From positions 2,581,313 to 2,645,312 of the forward strand of contig AZHD01000002.1 in NCBI GenBank assembly GCA_001636815.1: a stretch of DNA of 64,000 nucleotides. Reading direction: 5' to 3'. The notes under the pieces were generated by a model that was not told the origin of the DNA, did not search any database, and worked only from the letters and a program-made list of their open reading frames with translations. Origin of the DNA: Niveomyces insectorum RCEF 264 (Eukaryota > Ascomycota > Sordariomycetes > Hypocreales > Cordycipitaceae). Of this stretch, positions 25,502-38,850 are shown in pieces. A program made the position numbers and the translations under genes. Each line of letters opens with the position of its first letter. The stretch's first letter is position 1.

Positions 25502-27929
25502 GTTATAGCGTGTTTAGCGTCCACGTGTAGGTTTTTAGGGGGCTCGGTGAGCCTGTAAAACCCGTTTCCTCCAGGCGCCCTTTGCACACGGCATAGGGTC
25601 GTGTAGGGTCGTATAGTTGGTCTTTCGCAAAGGGAACGACCGTTTTTCACACATGCCAAAATAGGCATGTGTAATAAAGAATGAAAATGAGTGTTTTTGT
25701 TGTCAAGCAAAAATCTAGACCAAAAAGGGTCTTCACACCGACAATGTCGACCGCCTGCAAAGCGACCTGAGTCGTCGACGTCGACGCCCAACGGTCCCTT
25801 GGACAACACACCGCGCAGCTTGACAGCATGACAGCGTGACAGATCGCCAGCTGGGGCCTTTCTGCCAGCAAAAGAATGAGTCAGTATCCATCCTCACCCC
25901 CGTAGGCGAGTATCGGAGCATGTGTGCGGCCTTGCAGCGAGCGAAGAGTCGAGACTCTCGGCGCCCTTCAGTGGCTGTTCTGGGAGCCGCTATTGTGATT
26001 TTTACTCTCCGCTTGGGGCCCACCTTTCCTTTCACCGGCGGTCAAGGCATAAGGCAATAGTGTCCGTCTCGCTTTGTGTGGGTGTCTAGACCTGCGTGTA
26101 CCAATGAAACCAAGCCCGAATACGGAGAAATAAAAATACAAAGGGAAAAAGAACGAAAAAAAGAAGAAAAAAACCGCATCCAACGGGTCAACGGGCTCGG
26201 ATGGCCATATATTTTGGGTCGCTACGACGCTGCCAGATTGGAGATGGCATAGTATTCCTCCGTACGTGAATAGAAAAGACAAAAGAAAGGGACTGTATTA
26301 ACAAAAGGGAACCTTGCACACCGATTGTTTTGTGGTCAACCGTTCCCTTTTTTTGTCCCGTTGGTTTTTGGTCCGGATCTGCTTTGCGCGGCTTGAGCGC
26401 AACCATACCAGATTTTTTTTGTCTATCTTACTTTTTTCATCCATTTGCGGCCGAGAACGAGTGCTTTCGGTGCTTCCTATTCCACTTGACCGCCTTTCTT
26501 TCTCAAAAGAGGCCGTAATGTTTTTTGCAGAACTCGTAAAGTAGCGTACATGATCGCTTGCGCTCCTTAGGGCACTATGCACACACCCCTTCCCCACGCC
26601 CCATTCCACCCCACCCTTTTTTTCGAGGTGTTCTATTTTGTCTTGTCTGCACAGCGGTGCGATAGCCGAACCCGCATTCCCGGAAAGGTTGGGCCTTGTT
26701 CCCCCGCGGCGCGACGAAAATTCGCCGCAGAAGAGAAAAAAGGGAGAAACGGAGCCAAGAAAAAACAAAGGCCGAAAGCGAACAAAATGAACGAAAACGG
26801 CCAAGTTGCAACCAAACCACACCCGTGGCGGTATTCAAATTACGACGTACTACAGGCGGTAATTGCTCCGTAAATAAAACGGACACATACGCGGCGTCCA
26901 CGTCCCGAAACGGGACTGTTAAAGAAAAGAAAAAAAAAGAATAAAATAGAAGAAACAAAGAAAAGGAAATGAAATGAAAATGAAAACCGAAAGCCGAAAG
27001 AACGAAAGCCCGTCGTAACAATATTCCCGTCGTCGCATACGAAAGGCGACAACGGAAGTGGCACGTCCGTTTTCTTCACTCACCGTTTTTGCCTTTTCGA
27101 GTAAATTGCGTCGCATTGTATTGGCTCCCTTTTTTTTTCACTCCCATCGCACTTTCGGGTAACCTCCGGGTAATGCAGCTCCGTCTGCAGTTGCCCTCTT
27201 CTTGTCTGAGTATCTTTTCTGTCGATCTCGTTGAACACGAATCAATATCACTCCGTCGTCGACGATCGTCGTGTCTCGAACCCGACGTCTAGGCCATTGT
27301 CGTCTGCTTTCTTCGCGGGTGGTTTGATTTTCCATGGGTTCGTCTGGACTTTGCTTCCGCTGGCTGGCTGGCTCTGGCCTGTGGGGAAACCGCGTTTGAG
27401 CGCCGAGCGATGGTCGATAAAACGGCATGCCGCTTCGTCTGAACCACGACGTCGAGCCGCGTCTCAGACCGCGGCTCCTCGGCCGGAACGGGCACATTAC
27501 GTGTGTACGAATAAAGAACGACATTTATTACAAAGAAAAAAAAAGAGACGAAAAGAGCCGAGCCATGGTCGTTTGCACACCAAACCGGCATTACATACTG
27601 CGACGTATGTACACTTCGCGCGTCCATATGTAAGAGCAATACTTCTCGTTCCCGGAGAAACGCACCCCAGTTCCGACGAGGCTACCCGAGCAACCGGCCC
27701 GGCAAGCAGAGTAAAAAAAAACAGAAAGAATAGAGAAGAATATTGCAAGTTTACTCGTACAGTCTCGTTCGAGGCTTTTTTACGTGATTACTTTGTTGCT
27801 TTTCTTTCTGAATCCTCTTGGCTGCAAAGAACCCTTCTGATCGCCGCCTTCGACTTCTTTTCTGCTTCCCCGTCTCTGGAACCGTCATTGGCGAAAGTGT
27901 GGTTCGTTCCATGTACGCGTCGTCGACGT

Positions 27930-27930
<1 letters not shown>

Positions 27931-27961
<31 letters not shown>
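27931..27961. repeat. Poly(T) tract, 31 nt
   Basis: An uninterrupted run of T on the plus strand, inside the gene desert. Its exact length may be uncertain in the assembly. Confidence 0.9.
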
Positions 27962-29148
27962 CCTCCCCAGACAAAAGCAGAAAAAAAAGTTTTCTTCTTT
28001 CCTTCCATTACCACGTACTCCGCGCAAATGAAACGCAACCGGGCCGTTGGAAAAGACCAAAACGAGGGAAAAAGCCGTTTTCTTTTCCCGTGTGCTCAGA
28101 CCGCTCGGTCCGTTCAAAAGCCAGAACAAGACAATGGTGGGACGGGAGAGGCTTGACCGAAACGGAGAAAGACAGAAAGGGAAAACAAAGAGGGCAAAAA
28201 AAGAAGAAAAAAAAATGCCGATGCGTCTTTCCTAAGCTTCTCTAAACTGGCTGGGGGGAGGGGTGTGTTGTGTGTTGTACGCGAACGGACCCGAGTTTGT
28301 GGTTTTAGAGCTGACCACCGTTTTCTTTCCAGCTCGTAGCGAGAAGTCGTAGCGAAGGAGATCGCTGTGGGACATTGCACCGTTTTCGCCCACAGCTGTT
28401 TTACTGCTCTGACATTCGGGGGAAGCCGTAGTGGGAAAACCACACTAAAGCAGAAACGGAAAGTTGCGCCGGGGCATGGGTTGAGTTAGTCCGAAGACAC
28501 CAAGCAAAGTGCGACACGGGGGACCATTTTGCACTACGGAAATACGCCGTACTTCGTGCAAACGAGAAACGCCCCGGATGCAAGCAACCGACCACCGGTA
28601 AAGAGGGCCAGATAACAGACGAAAATACCTACTGAAAGTTTCGTTGCTGGCGCTTCGAGTCTCTTCGGGGCTCTAGAACGCCACACAAAACGTAACAAAG
28701 TTATTTTGCTGTCAACTCTCGGCTGCGTATTACTCAGTACGCCGCCACACTTATTTTTCAGACGTCAGCACGTCCACGCCTAAAAACGTGGCAAAAGAAA
28801 GGGGGGGCTCCCCCTCTAAAACCCGTAAAAGTCACCGAGTGCCTTGTTGCCGCAGGCAAAAGCAGGCAAAAAAGACAAAGAGGGAAACGCCGTTCTTTTG
28901 GGCTCGTACCTTCGGTTTTTGCTCGGGAAAAAGACCGAGGACAAAAGAGAAAAGGGGGGGAAATTGAAAGGGGGAAGGAAGGAGAAGAAAAAAGAGGAGC
29001 GCGGTTCCTTCTTTCCTTCCTTAGGCGAGGTTCTTTTTTTTTGCCGGAGGCAAGGCTGGTTTTTGCGGCAAAGGGGAGCTGGTTTAGGTCGGTCCCAATG
29101 GCTTGGTAGCCGTGGAGCCCCCCGTTCTTTCCCCGGTGAAGGTACTCG

Positions 29149-29197
29149 TACTTAGTACGGAGTAAGCATACGAATACTAAGAACGGAGTAAGAACTT
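29149..29197. repeat. Imperfect direct repeat containing ACGGAGTAAG
   Basis: Two copies of a TACT(T/A)AG(T/A)ACGGAGTAAG unit lie side by side, the core TACGGAGTA at 29156-29164 and AACGGAGTA at 29182-29190. Confidence 0.8.
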
Positions 29198-32100
29198 AGG
29201 ACAAAAGGGGGGGGTATGTCCTTTTCGCTGTTAGCTTGCGGCAGGCAAATTGGCCATGGGTTCTCTTCACCGAGGGCAACAAACGGGTTCCGATCAACCA
29301 AGGTCCAAGAGGCAAAGCAGTTCCGTGGTCGTATTATTCCGTTCCCCCTTCTATATCCACTTCACGACCAGGGACCGCAAGCGAACGCAACAAGGCTCTT
29401 CCGTTCTCCCCCGTTTGCACTAAAAAGTTGAAGTTTGACCGAAGAAAGTGGCCAGGCCCCCCCCTAAACCCCCGGCAGACGCAACGGATCCAGCCAAAAG
29501 GGAACAAGTGGTGTTTGGACCCTGCTCGTTTCTTCACCCCCGGTCACCGGGGAAGGTGTCCCGCGCCAGCCCACGGACGAAAGAGGGAAAGGAGAGAAAG
29601 CTGGGGGAGGTGCCCTAAAGGGTGGCAGAAGCACGCGTGAGAGGGAGAGGAAAGCGCTCCTTAAGAAAATGCGATACGACGTGCAAGGGCTTGGACTGAT
29701 CCAAAGTGCGTCCCCAGATAGGGAGTATCATGAAGATGTATCACAAAAATTTGTCGATCAAGCGGGCATACTCCGAAGCGTCTGAAGAAGGAGACGCCGT
29801 GATCATGCTCTTTCAGGACTCTATGAAGCTATGCAAAGATGCCGAGCAGAGATGCCTTCTCCGAAAGTGTAGAAAACAAATGGCGGACTACTTCGTACAC
29901 TCGTTGCTGATTGTTTGCCCCCCCTCCCGGTGTTTTCTCAACAGCCTTCTCTGAGTGAGAATGCGTGAGTTGAAGGAAAAGAATGCTGTGAGTGCAGAAA
30001 CATGAAGATGGACATGGCCAAAGACACGAACGCGCGTACGGAATCCTGCCGAAAACTGTTCGTTTCGAGAGCAGCAATCTCAGTTGGAAAACAAACGGCT
30101 TCTTTTTGCCCCCTGTCCTCCGCATTGCAGGCAAGGACAGAAAACGTTGCGGACCGAACAAGAAGCTCGTTGCCATGAAAAGTTGTTCGACAGCGTCGTA
30201 AATGCTCCGTCCTTGCTCCATCCTCAGTAACACGCAGCACGCATCACTGTTTCCCGTACATACAAACTAATGCAAGGGGCGAGGCTGCCAGCAGGGCCTC
30301 GTATGAGGGAGAGAGCATCCACTTCTCTCGGCGAAAAGGCGAAAACAAACGAGGACAGACTGCAACTGCACCACAGCACCTGTTCGGCTACCTGCCACTG
30401 CAGCCTTCCGCGTGTATGTATCGTATTACTCCGTAGTCGTACAGTAGTCGTACATACTTTTATTGTTCCGGCCGCACGGAATCCGCTTTCTTGCTTCCCC
30501 GGACAGGAACAGAAAAAAAAACCCCTGCGTGCCTCTTTGATTGCTTCGGAAGAACGCCGTGTGTGGGCTGGATGCAATTTAACATACGAAGTACGTACTT
30601 CACAGACGAAGGAGGCTGCCGACGATGCTGTATTAAGGGGGGGTTTTCGGCTTTTCCGTCAACTGGGAGAGAAAAGAGGGGGAAGCACCAGGGGGGATAG
30701 GACTCAACGGGGTATTCAACGGCAGGTCAACGGCGGCGGACGCCGATGGACCGGGGGTTGAAGCAAAGAGGGCTGGAATGAAAAAGGGCAGTGCTAGCAA
30801 CGAAGACCAAGGGAGAGAGAAAAAGGTGAGCCATCACATTTTGTGACCCGAGTTCCCAGTGGATTGGGTTTGTGTTTTTGTTGCCCCTGAAAAACAAAAA
30901 CAAACCAAATGCACACTGGGCCACCCCCCTATATTTCTCGAGACAGGGAGCTCCAGACTATGTGGGGGGAGAGGACGAGAAGAGGAGCTCGCTTAATATT
31001 GGGTTTTTTGTCTCTTGTTTCTCTCGTTTTCGACAGGAAAAGAAGCTTCGCTCGCCTATCGATGTCCCCCGTTGCCCCCCGCGCCCTTTGCCGCCGTAAT
31101 ACGGAGCGCACATCCCAACCCCCACCGAAGGAAGGTATTTGTCTCCGAGAGAAATACGCCGTGAGGGAAGAAGGGAGGAGAGGGGACGCCCCCAAAAAGG
31201 CCATCACACAAAGACCGCAAAAAAGGGAAAAGGGAGGACGCAATAAAAAAAATCTCATCACATTATTCCCGCATTTCGTTTCACCGACACATTCGCTCGC
31301 TCGTTGTGACTCCCGTTCCTTGACCTCCCCACGCTTCTCCTCCTCATCCCACGTCGTGTATGAACGAGCGCAGGTTCAATCGCAGCGATCCTCCCCTCTT
31401 TTGAATCGTGGCCGTTTGTAAATCGAAATGGAGCGATGGTTTGCACATTTCACCGTTTTCAACGCGTGGGGAGACGGAAAAAACGTCCGGTCGTCCGTCC
31501 CTAAGCTTTCGCCCGTACTGGCGAAGGTGTGCTCGATAGTTCAGCTTCATGGCTCCCCACGGCCCGCGGGATGTCTCAGGATGTTGTGATTCATGGGAAA
31601 AGAGGCGTTTTCGGAGGCGAGCGTAAGGGAGGGGGGGGGAGGACATACGGTGTGATACTCAATACTCTCACAATGAGAAGAAGAAAGCACACGCCCCTCC
31701 CACGTTCATCCCACCCTCTTCTTTTGTACTCCTTAGGTGTCTACAGAATATGTTGTACGAGCATGTACGGAGTACGAAGTGGTCGCAGTCCGAATCTAGA
31801 TCACCGAGTGCGACGATGCAGTTTTTGTCCCTGCTTGCGTGGGAGGGAAAACGGTGAGCCTGCCGACGGCTTGCCGGACGACGACCAGCACCAGTAAAAA
31901 AAAATAACACGGGAGGCAAAAGCCAACCAAAATCGACAAAAGAGATGGCAGGCCAACAAAAGCAGAAAAACAGGAAGGAATTTACTGCGTCCTTTCTCGT
32001 CTATCGTGTGGCCCATCACGGAAAGCGACATGTTCGTATACCTCTCCCAGGCACCCAGCCGCAACAACGACGGGTGCTACACTCTGTCCGATGCGTGTTG

Positions 32101-34693
32101 GTAGGGGGGGTCCGGTGTCCGTTTGTTGGCTGTCTTGTATGTTTTATTTTTTTTTGTGACAATGCTGGGCTACTCTATTTTTTTCTTCGGTTTTTTTTCG
32201 TTGCTTTTTCTCGTCCCCTATTTTTCTACCGTTTCAGAACGTTTGACAGTTGATTGTTGCACATATCCCTGGCTTTCGTTTTTTTTTTGTCTCGGGTATC
32301 GAATAAACAAGCCGGCCGAGGTGTGTCAATCCTTTAGCAGCGAAACGACGTGCTGGGTGATAAATGGGCAGTGAAAGAAAAAAAAATCTAAAAAAAAGAA
32401 ATGAAAAAAAGGAGAAGAAAGCAAGGAGCAACAGGGCCATTGGAGAGAGTGCCGGCCTCCTATCACACGTTCAGCACATTTTTATTGAATTTGTGACGCT
32501 GTTTTGTTTTCTGCAAACGGACAGGAGACCAAAGTAACGAAATTGCGTCCCTTCTCAGCTGTCCGGCCGTATGTAGGTATCCCAGCAGTGTTATGGGTAG
32601 GCATTGGCTGCCATATTATGGAGAGTGTTGCCTTGCAAGATAAGACTGTCCTTTGGACGTCCTTAAATGGTTCTTCACATCAACAAATCAGAATACGCAA
32701 GACTGCTATCATAAAAAAAAATGACATTTGAACCAATCCAACGACGAGTAAATCATATCCTGATCACATTGAACAGAATAAAGCAAAGGAGGTTGCCCGA
32801 ACAGGGCCTCGCCATTGGATGAATCTCATGATTAACCAACCAATGAGAATCATACCCGGCCAAAGAACGAGTCAGAGTGTGTGTCCCAAGGTGCTCTGTT
32901 TTCGTCCATTTGCAACCACAGGCTTTTCGATTCGCTCAAGAATAGCCTCGTCACGAAATAGGGTCAACAACTCAAAGCCAAAAATGTTTACTTTGCCATA
33001 CTTTCCCTCTTTAAGGCCTGCCATCTTGTGGGGAGAACGAATTTTTTTCTCTTCCTTTTTTCCCCTTTTTGCGGTTCGACGTATGTTATAAAAGCATGCT
33101 TGCCTGGGGAAATCCCAAGAGAGAGACTGAAGCGCTACGTCTTTACAGCCATGATCGTCCTTCGTATCTTGTGATTAGACAAGCTGGCCCTCGAAAGGAA
33201 GGTCGACTCGACATAGTGCAACAAGACGAGAGGAATTTGCGGCACAGGGTGATCATCACAGAACGGCCGCATCCATTCCTTCCGTTTTTTTGGCCAGTCA
33301 GAGGCGGCAGTTTAAAATAGACGAGCAGCACACGCACACCGGAAGGAAGGCTTTTCTTGTGCTGCGTTGCGAGCACAACCGCCGTTTGTATTGACTTCAT
33401 CACACGTTTGTCTGTTCGTCACATTCAGTGTTGGGCCCTTTACAGACATGCCATTTTCTGTTGGGCTGTTGTGGTCCCCCTATTTGTCGTCACTCCGAGG
33501 AAAGTAGTAATACAGAGTATATACGAACAAAAAGGGGTTTACGCATCCTTTTCGCTTCTTTGGATGGACGCTGCTTGCGTTGGTCTGATTCGGCAAGAAA
33601 ATAGTTTATGCGAGCAAAATGCGCGTCGACAAGTATGCCTGTCAAGATTGATGACTGCCGTAGAGATAGTCGGCTGCATTGCAAGACACATTGGAAAAAG
33701 AGAATAAGAAAGATAAATATACTATGTTATCCAGTGCACTCATGCGCATTGTGATCTTGTCATCGTCGGATTGGAACAGACATAAGTGTACGTAAAGCGA
33801 CAAACAAAAAAGGTTGCTACTTGATTTCTCAGGGGCCTTTTCATTGCAAACAAATTATAAGGCGAGACGAACACGGAGGTGGGCGCAAATATAAATACGA
33901 AGCCGAGATGGTTTCAAGAGCAAAGAAAGAAACGTCTCGAGTATGAGTGAAAAGCTCCGGTGTGAATAGCAAAGGTTAAACCAACGTTCGCTCCCTAGAG
34001 AAGACTGAACGTCTTTCTTCGTTCCATAATCATGTTGTAGTACCAATTCAATAATTTGAATTCTGTTATAATAGACAAGTACTTGATGAAATGGCATATA
34101 TTTTCGGGGACAACAAATACACCATTGATTTAACATTTGAGCCACGAAGGTGTTAGCAAAATCTGGCTTCGTTCTCAGTCAAGAAAAAAAACCACGAATA
34201 TGAAGCCTCATACGCTGGAGGCTGGCTTGACGCTACTCTGTTTTGAGTAGATCCATGCATCATCAGTTGACACATGTACTTTCTGTTGTGAACTCAGAGC
34301 AATTGTGCTCCTTACACCGAGTCTTCATATGTCGTGGCTTGCAAAGTTTTGTTGCAGGTCACCATCAGAGAAGACCCCAAGTAATGAGAACCCGTACTAT
34401 CTTTTCTGTGACCGGAAGGCTTTGTACAACGTAACGAGCAGTGAGTTCGCTGAGTGTATGTGAAAGATAGAAGTCAAAGCTTAAAATATCACGTATCTAT
34501 TTGTTCCTAAAGCCCAATCCCAAAAAACGCAAAAAACAAAAAAAGAAGCCAAGGAAACGCCATGCATCGCAAGGGGCCGACAATACGCATCCAAGAAATG
34601 CCGGAATCAATACAAGAAAAGCCGCTCTTCCCGCCGACCGCACAGGTTCCGATGAAAAAAAAAACCTCATAAAAAGGACCGCGCCTCGTGTCG

Positions 34694-35520
34694 TCAACTC
34701 CGCAGCGACTCCAGCCGGTTCCGCATCTGGTTCATCATGGCCTCCGTCTCTGCCTCGTCGTCCTCCTCTTCCTCGTCTGCGGGTTGCGGCCCGCCCGCTA
34801 CCATCGCCACCGGCTTGGCCGCCACTGGCTGTGGCTGTGCCACGACGGGCTCCGCCGCCACGGGTGCCGCCGGCGTCTGGCCCGTCGTCGCCATGCGGTC
34901 CTTGAGGATCTCGCCCAGCACCTTGTCGACCTCGCCCTCCGCCTCGGCGTCGTCCTCCAGCAGCAGGTCGTCGTCGGCGGGCAGCGTGTCGTTGACCATC
35001 TCCTCGATGATGCCCGCCTTCATCAGCTCGACGCCCAACACCTGCATGGTGCCGGCCAGCTCGGGCAGGCGGATGAGCGCGTTGACGTCGCGCATGATGC
35101 CGACGCCGGCACGGATGGACCCCTCGATGCGGCGCACGGCAAAGGCCTCATTGACCTGCATCTGCACGCTGGCGAGCTGGGCGCGGCCCGTGACGAGGCG
35201 GTTGTGCGTGCGGCGGGTGCGCACGAGCTCGCGCGCAAAGTCGCGGACCTCGCGCCGGGCCTGCGCCGCGCGCGCCGGGTCGCGCTGAGAGCGGCGGTCG
35301 GCCTGGAGAATGAGGTTTTTTGTCTGGGTCTCGACGCGCTTGGTATTGGCAATGTCACGGTCGATCTTGCGCATGTTGGAGCGGATAAGGGCGTTGCATT
35401 TGCGGACCTGGGGGGGGGGGTAAAAAAAGCGACAAAAAAAACTTTATCCAAAACTATCAAACGGCCTCTCACCTGTGCCTGTGGATCAGGTTTCGCAAAC
35501 AACGCCCGGATATTGTCCAT
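34694..35520 (-). CDS. vps24: ESCRT-III subunit Vps24 (CHMP3)
   Basis: Exons are complement(34694..35407, 35473..35520), 253 residues; the 65-nt intron joins MDNIRALFAKPDPQAQ to VRKCNALIRSN. The helical ESCRT-III core is unmistakable: the basic first helices (RKIDRDIANTKRVETQTKNL), then VQMQVNEAFAVRRIEGS, then RLPELAGTMQVLGVELMKAG and IIEEMVNDTLP. An Ala/Pro linker and acidic stretch lead to a C-terminal MNQMRNRLESLRS that fits the MIT-interacting motif bound by Vps4. The protein polymerises on endosomal membranes with Vps2 and Snf7 to form multivesicular bodies. It is slightly longer than yeast Vps24 because of the Ala/Pro-rich linker. It shares a 1.7-kb divergent region with SBA1. Confidence 0.95.
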
Positions 35521-37199
35521 TGTGTCTGCACGCTGGCACGGACAACGAGTCGACGGAACAGCAGCTTGCGCGATGCCGGCGTTGTTGTACCTCGCACCGG
35601 CTGCGCTATTCCTCGGCGTGAGAAGTCCAGGCGGCTACAATCTAGCCAGATTTCAAGGTCGCTTCTCTTTCTGTCTCGCCTGTCTTGTATTGTTGTCGGT
35701 GATTGGCAATGTCCGATGTAGATGACACTTCCTTTCACTCTCGGGGCTTAAGAACAGGGCGTTGCGGTATGCCCAGACCGCAATCGAGTTGTTTTCCTAT
35801 TGCGTCGTATTGCTACTTAACCAGTAAAACGTCCTCTCGTCAGATCGAAGCCGTGGATGTGGTGGGTTCTGTCGACTTCGGAGAGTCGAGAACGAGCGTG
35901 CGAGATGGGCAAGCACAAGCCGATGTTGCGGTTTGCGCCGCCTTTGGGCTGGCCGCCAGTGCACGTGATGATAGCGATTGCAATAGCTAGCGCCCAGCCC
36001 ACTTATTAGGCAACGAAAAAGGCGGGAGGACGAACCCAACCTCCCCCCCCCACCCGGCCCAGAAGAACACAGGACGTTCTCGCCTTTTCCAAAACCTCAG
36101 AGCTGAAAGGAAAGTTGTGAACCTGCCTCTGGACGCATGCGTGATGACGATACCTGTGGCCGATTGATCCTTCCGACTGTAGTCTTTTTTTGTTTGGCTT
36201 ACGTCCGCTCCTTCTTTTTCAGGTTATTATGTACATATACGTCGCAGACAAGCGCCTTCCCATTTCGTCGTCCAAAATCTGGCTCGATAGCCAACATTGG
36301 GAAAGGAAAAAAGAGGAAAAAAAAACTGTCAATTGGCTCTGTTGTTGAACCGATGGGCGCTTTCAGGGCAAATCAAAGCCAATACGTGCACGGCGAACCA
36401 AGGTACCGTTGGGAGCAGGGAGCATGCCCGCTTTTTGCTCTCAAAAACCCTAATAACTGATGTGCCCTTTCGCACCTGCCCGGTTGGCGCAAGATGCCAC
36501 TGCATTCGTCCAATGCTCTTTCCTTTGTTGACGCCGAACGTCGGGTGTTACCTACGTGTACGTAAGCAGCGCGCCTGCTTAGTGGCGGGGGAAAATTTGG
36601 CGCACTGTAGGTGCTCGAACGTGTTCCCCGTGCAAACACCAAAACCCCACCTGCTCCGTTGCCTATGTAAGTATCTCTACGCTGTAAACTGGCTGTCGCA
36701 GGCACGGCCGCTTTGCTGGCTGCGGGGTTTGTGAGAAACGAAGCACAATGTCAGTTGTTCGTAAGCTTTCCCCGTACACATGGACGGGGGCCTGTTCTAG
36801 CGCACACTGTCGGCACTGTGTGCCTCTCTCTTCGCCTGTCTAGACGTCAGTGAATCTTTCTGGTTCCTCAAACTTCTATCAGCCCCAAACTAAGGCATCC
36901 CGGAGAACTAAAAAAAAACCACCCACGAAACGGCCCACTATAGCAAACTTGGTCCTGAATTTCTTCCCATAAAGCAACGACAGCCTCACCGAACCTGCTT
37001 TCTGCACCGCAAACAGACAACGATCTACTTTTTCCATCTCTGACAACGTCTTACTTTCAACTCAACGATTCGTCTACCTTGTCCACCAACGTTTGATTTT
37101 TCATTGTCGCAGCTGTCTCAACTCGGTTTTTCCCACTTAAACCCCTTTGCTTAACATCTCTCACCTTTCATCCTATCGACCAACACGCACACAGCCACC
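35521..37199. promoter_or_regulatory. Divergent promoter region between VPS24 and SBA1
   Basis: The two start codons face away from each other across 1679 bp. The last ~150 bp before SBA1 are strongly C/T-rich on the plus strand, ending in CACAGCCACC before the ATG, typical of highly expressed filamentous-fungal promoters and leaders. I could not support specific heat-shock or other factor sites by eye. Confidence 0.6.
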
Positions 37200-38089
37200 A
37201 TGTCGAACGAAACTGTCACCCCCGAAGGTAAGCTTTGTTTGTTCCTTTCGATCGTTGGTTTGTCGTCTCGTGATTGGCGGGGTGACGGGCGTGTTTTTGT
37301 TGCTTTGTTGTTTTTTGTTGAACCCACCTGCCGAACAACGCGCTCTAACAAATTTGAAAATAACAATAGTTCTCTGGGCCCAGCGTTCCTCCAAGGTCGA
37401 CGCCGCTAAGAACTTTGTTTACCTGACCATCGTCGTGCCCGACGTGCCCAAGGACAAGTTTGAGCTGGACCTCAAGCCCAACCGCTTGTCCTTTACGGGC
37501 TACTCCGGCACGCTCAAGCGCACGTACCACGTGGCGCTCGACCTGTACGCCGACATTGACGTCGACGCGAGCACGGTCAACCACACGGCGCGTGACATCG
37601 AGCTGAAGCTCATCAAGAAGGAGCTCGACGACGCCTACTGGCCTCGCCTGCTCAAGGAGAGCAAGAAGATGCACTTTCTCAAGACGGACTTTGACAAGTG
37701 GGTGGACGAGGACGAGCAGAACGAGGCGGCGGCCGAAGACTTTTCGCAGTTCGGGGGCATGGGCGACATGGGCGGCATGGGCGGTATGGGTGGCATGGGC
37801 GGCATGCCAGGAATGGGCGGTACGTACCCCTCTCCCGTCTTCGATTTGCCATCTTTTCCGTTTTGAGCGCATGAACTGACGTTTTTTGTATCCAGGTGAC
37901 TTTGGCGGCATCGACTTTTCCAAGCTGGGCGGCGGCGGCGGCGAGGAGGGCTTTGGCGGCGAAGACGACGAGGACGAGGACGAGGACGAGATGCCGCCTC
38001 TGGAAGGCGACGAGGGCGAGGCGGCGGAGGGCGCAAAGGCCGAGGCCGGTAAGGAGAGCGAGAACGCAGAGGCCGCCGCAAAAGCGTAA
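37200..38089 (+). CDS. sba1: Hsp90 co-chaperone p23 / Sba1 (Wos2)
   Basis: Exons are 37200..37227, 37370..37819 and 37896..38089, encoding 223 residues. The first exon holds only nine codons plus one base (MSNETVTPE). The CS domain spans residues ~10-105, with VLWAQRSSKVDAAKNFVYLT at its start and KKELDDAYWPRLLKESKK near its end, the segment that contacts the ATP-bound Hsp90 N-domain. Residues ~130-155 form a Gly/Met-rich GGMGGM repeat, typical of fungal and plant p23, and the tail is a long Asp/Glu-rich segment (EDDEDEDEDEMPPLEGDEGE). It stabilises closed Hsp90 and slows ATP hydrolysis in the cytosol and nucleus. Intron 2 lies within the Gly/Met repeat. Confidence 0.95.
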
Positions 38090-38850
38090 AGCTTCTTCCA
38101 GAAACGATTCGTCTTGTAGCACACCGTTTTCGACCGAACAAACGATATGCAATGGGGGAAAGAGGGGCCGGAAGGGGAAGAAGGGGGCGGGGGGGAGTGT
38201 GGACGTATGGAAACGGAGGCGTATGGGAGATAGCTACGTATAGGGGATGTGAGGATTGCTCACTCTTCTCTTCTTCTTGGGTTATTTGCGCTCCTTTCTT
38301 TCCTCGGGCAAAGCATGGGTGTCAAAAGGTTGAGCCAAGTTCTGCTGGCAAGAGGACGTCGGTGGATCGAAAAGCGTCGGAAGGAAACAGAAAAAAACCA
38401 AATTAGCACAAAATCGTGAGAACATGCAATGATACTACTATGAGTATAGTGCTACGAGCGAGCGGCGACGTGAAGAAACCATAACACTATGTAGCTTTGC
38501 AGATTTCTTACTTTTTTTTAATAGTAGGGAGGTTAAGTTTCATACTACATACTCTGCACGTGTAGCGGCATTGGGACAAACAGAAATTTCAGCATCAAGC
38601 TGCCATCCAATCTATTATGAGCTGTTACAGACACCCGAACTTAAAACATAACAATCTGCGTGGCGAAGAAACAGATATATGGCAAAATAGAGCCTGACAA
38701 AAAAAAGGTAGAAGAAAGTTTGAAACAAGCAACAAGCCATCATCCGCCCCAACCCAGCCTTTGCAAGCGAACGGCCATTCCGTTCCTGCATTGCCTCCTC
38801 CACCTGTCGATATGCCGATATGCCATACCGTGTACGACCGCTATTATGGT
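38090..38850. other. Convergent 3' region between SBA1 and YRA1
   Basis: Both flanking genes end here, so it should contain the two 3' untranslated regions and polyadenylation signals. No additional gene was recognised. Confidence 0.6.

Larger units (their letters stand above)
22257..34693. other. 12.4-kb gene desert
   Basis: No convincing coding gene was found over 12.4 kb. Open frames are short or consist of biased sequence from homopurine or homopyrimidine tracts; the longest (plus 27231-28031) runs through a poly-Phe block encoded by a poly-T tract. The first few hundred bases should contain the leader and promoter of the gene starting at 22256. Purine-rich plus-strand stretches occur near 22490-22720, 28120-28215, 28845-29010 and 31140-31250. 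TACGGAGTA-type motifs recur. No transposase, reverse transcriptase, long terminal repeat or tRNA was recognised by eye. Confidence 0.6.

Noticed and set aside
27231..28031. Plus-strand open frame of 266 codons
   Set aside because: It passes through the poly-T tract as poly-Phe and has no family resemblance; it is a by-product of low-complexity DNA.
29706..29954. Short open frame with fairly normal composition (MKMYHKNLSIKRAYSEASEE)
   Set aside because: The composition looks protein-like, but the frame start is GTG, the useful ATG is internal, and I recognise no family. A homology search could revive it.
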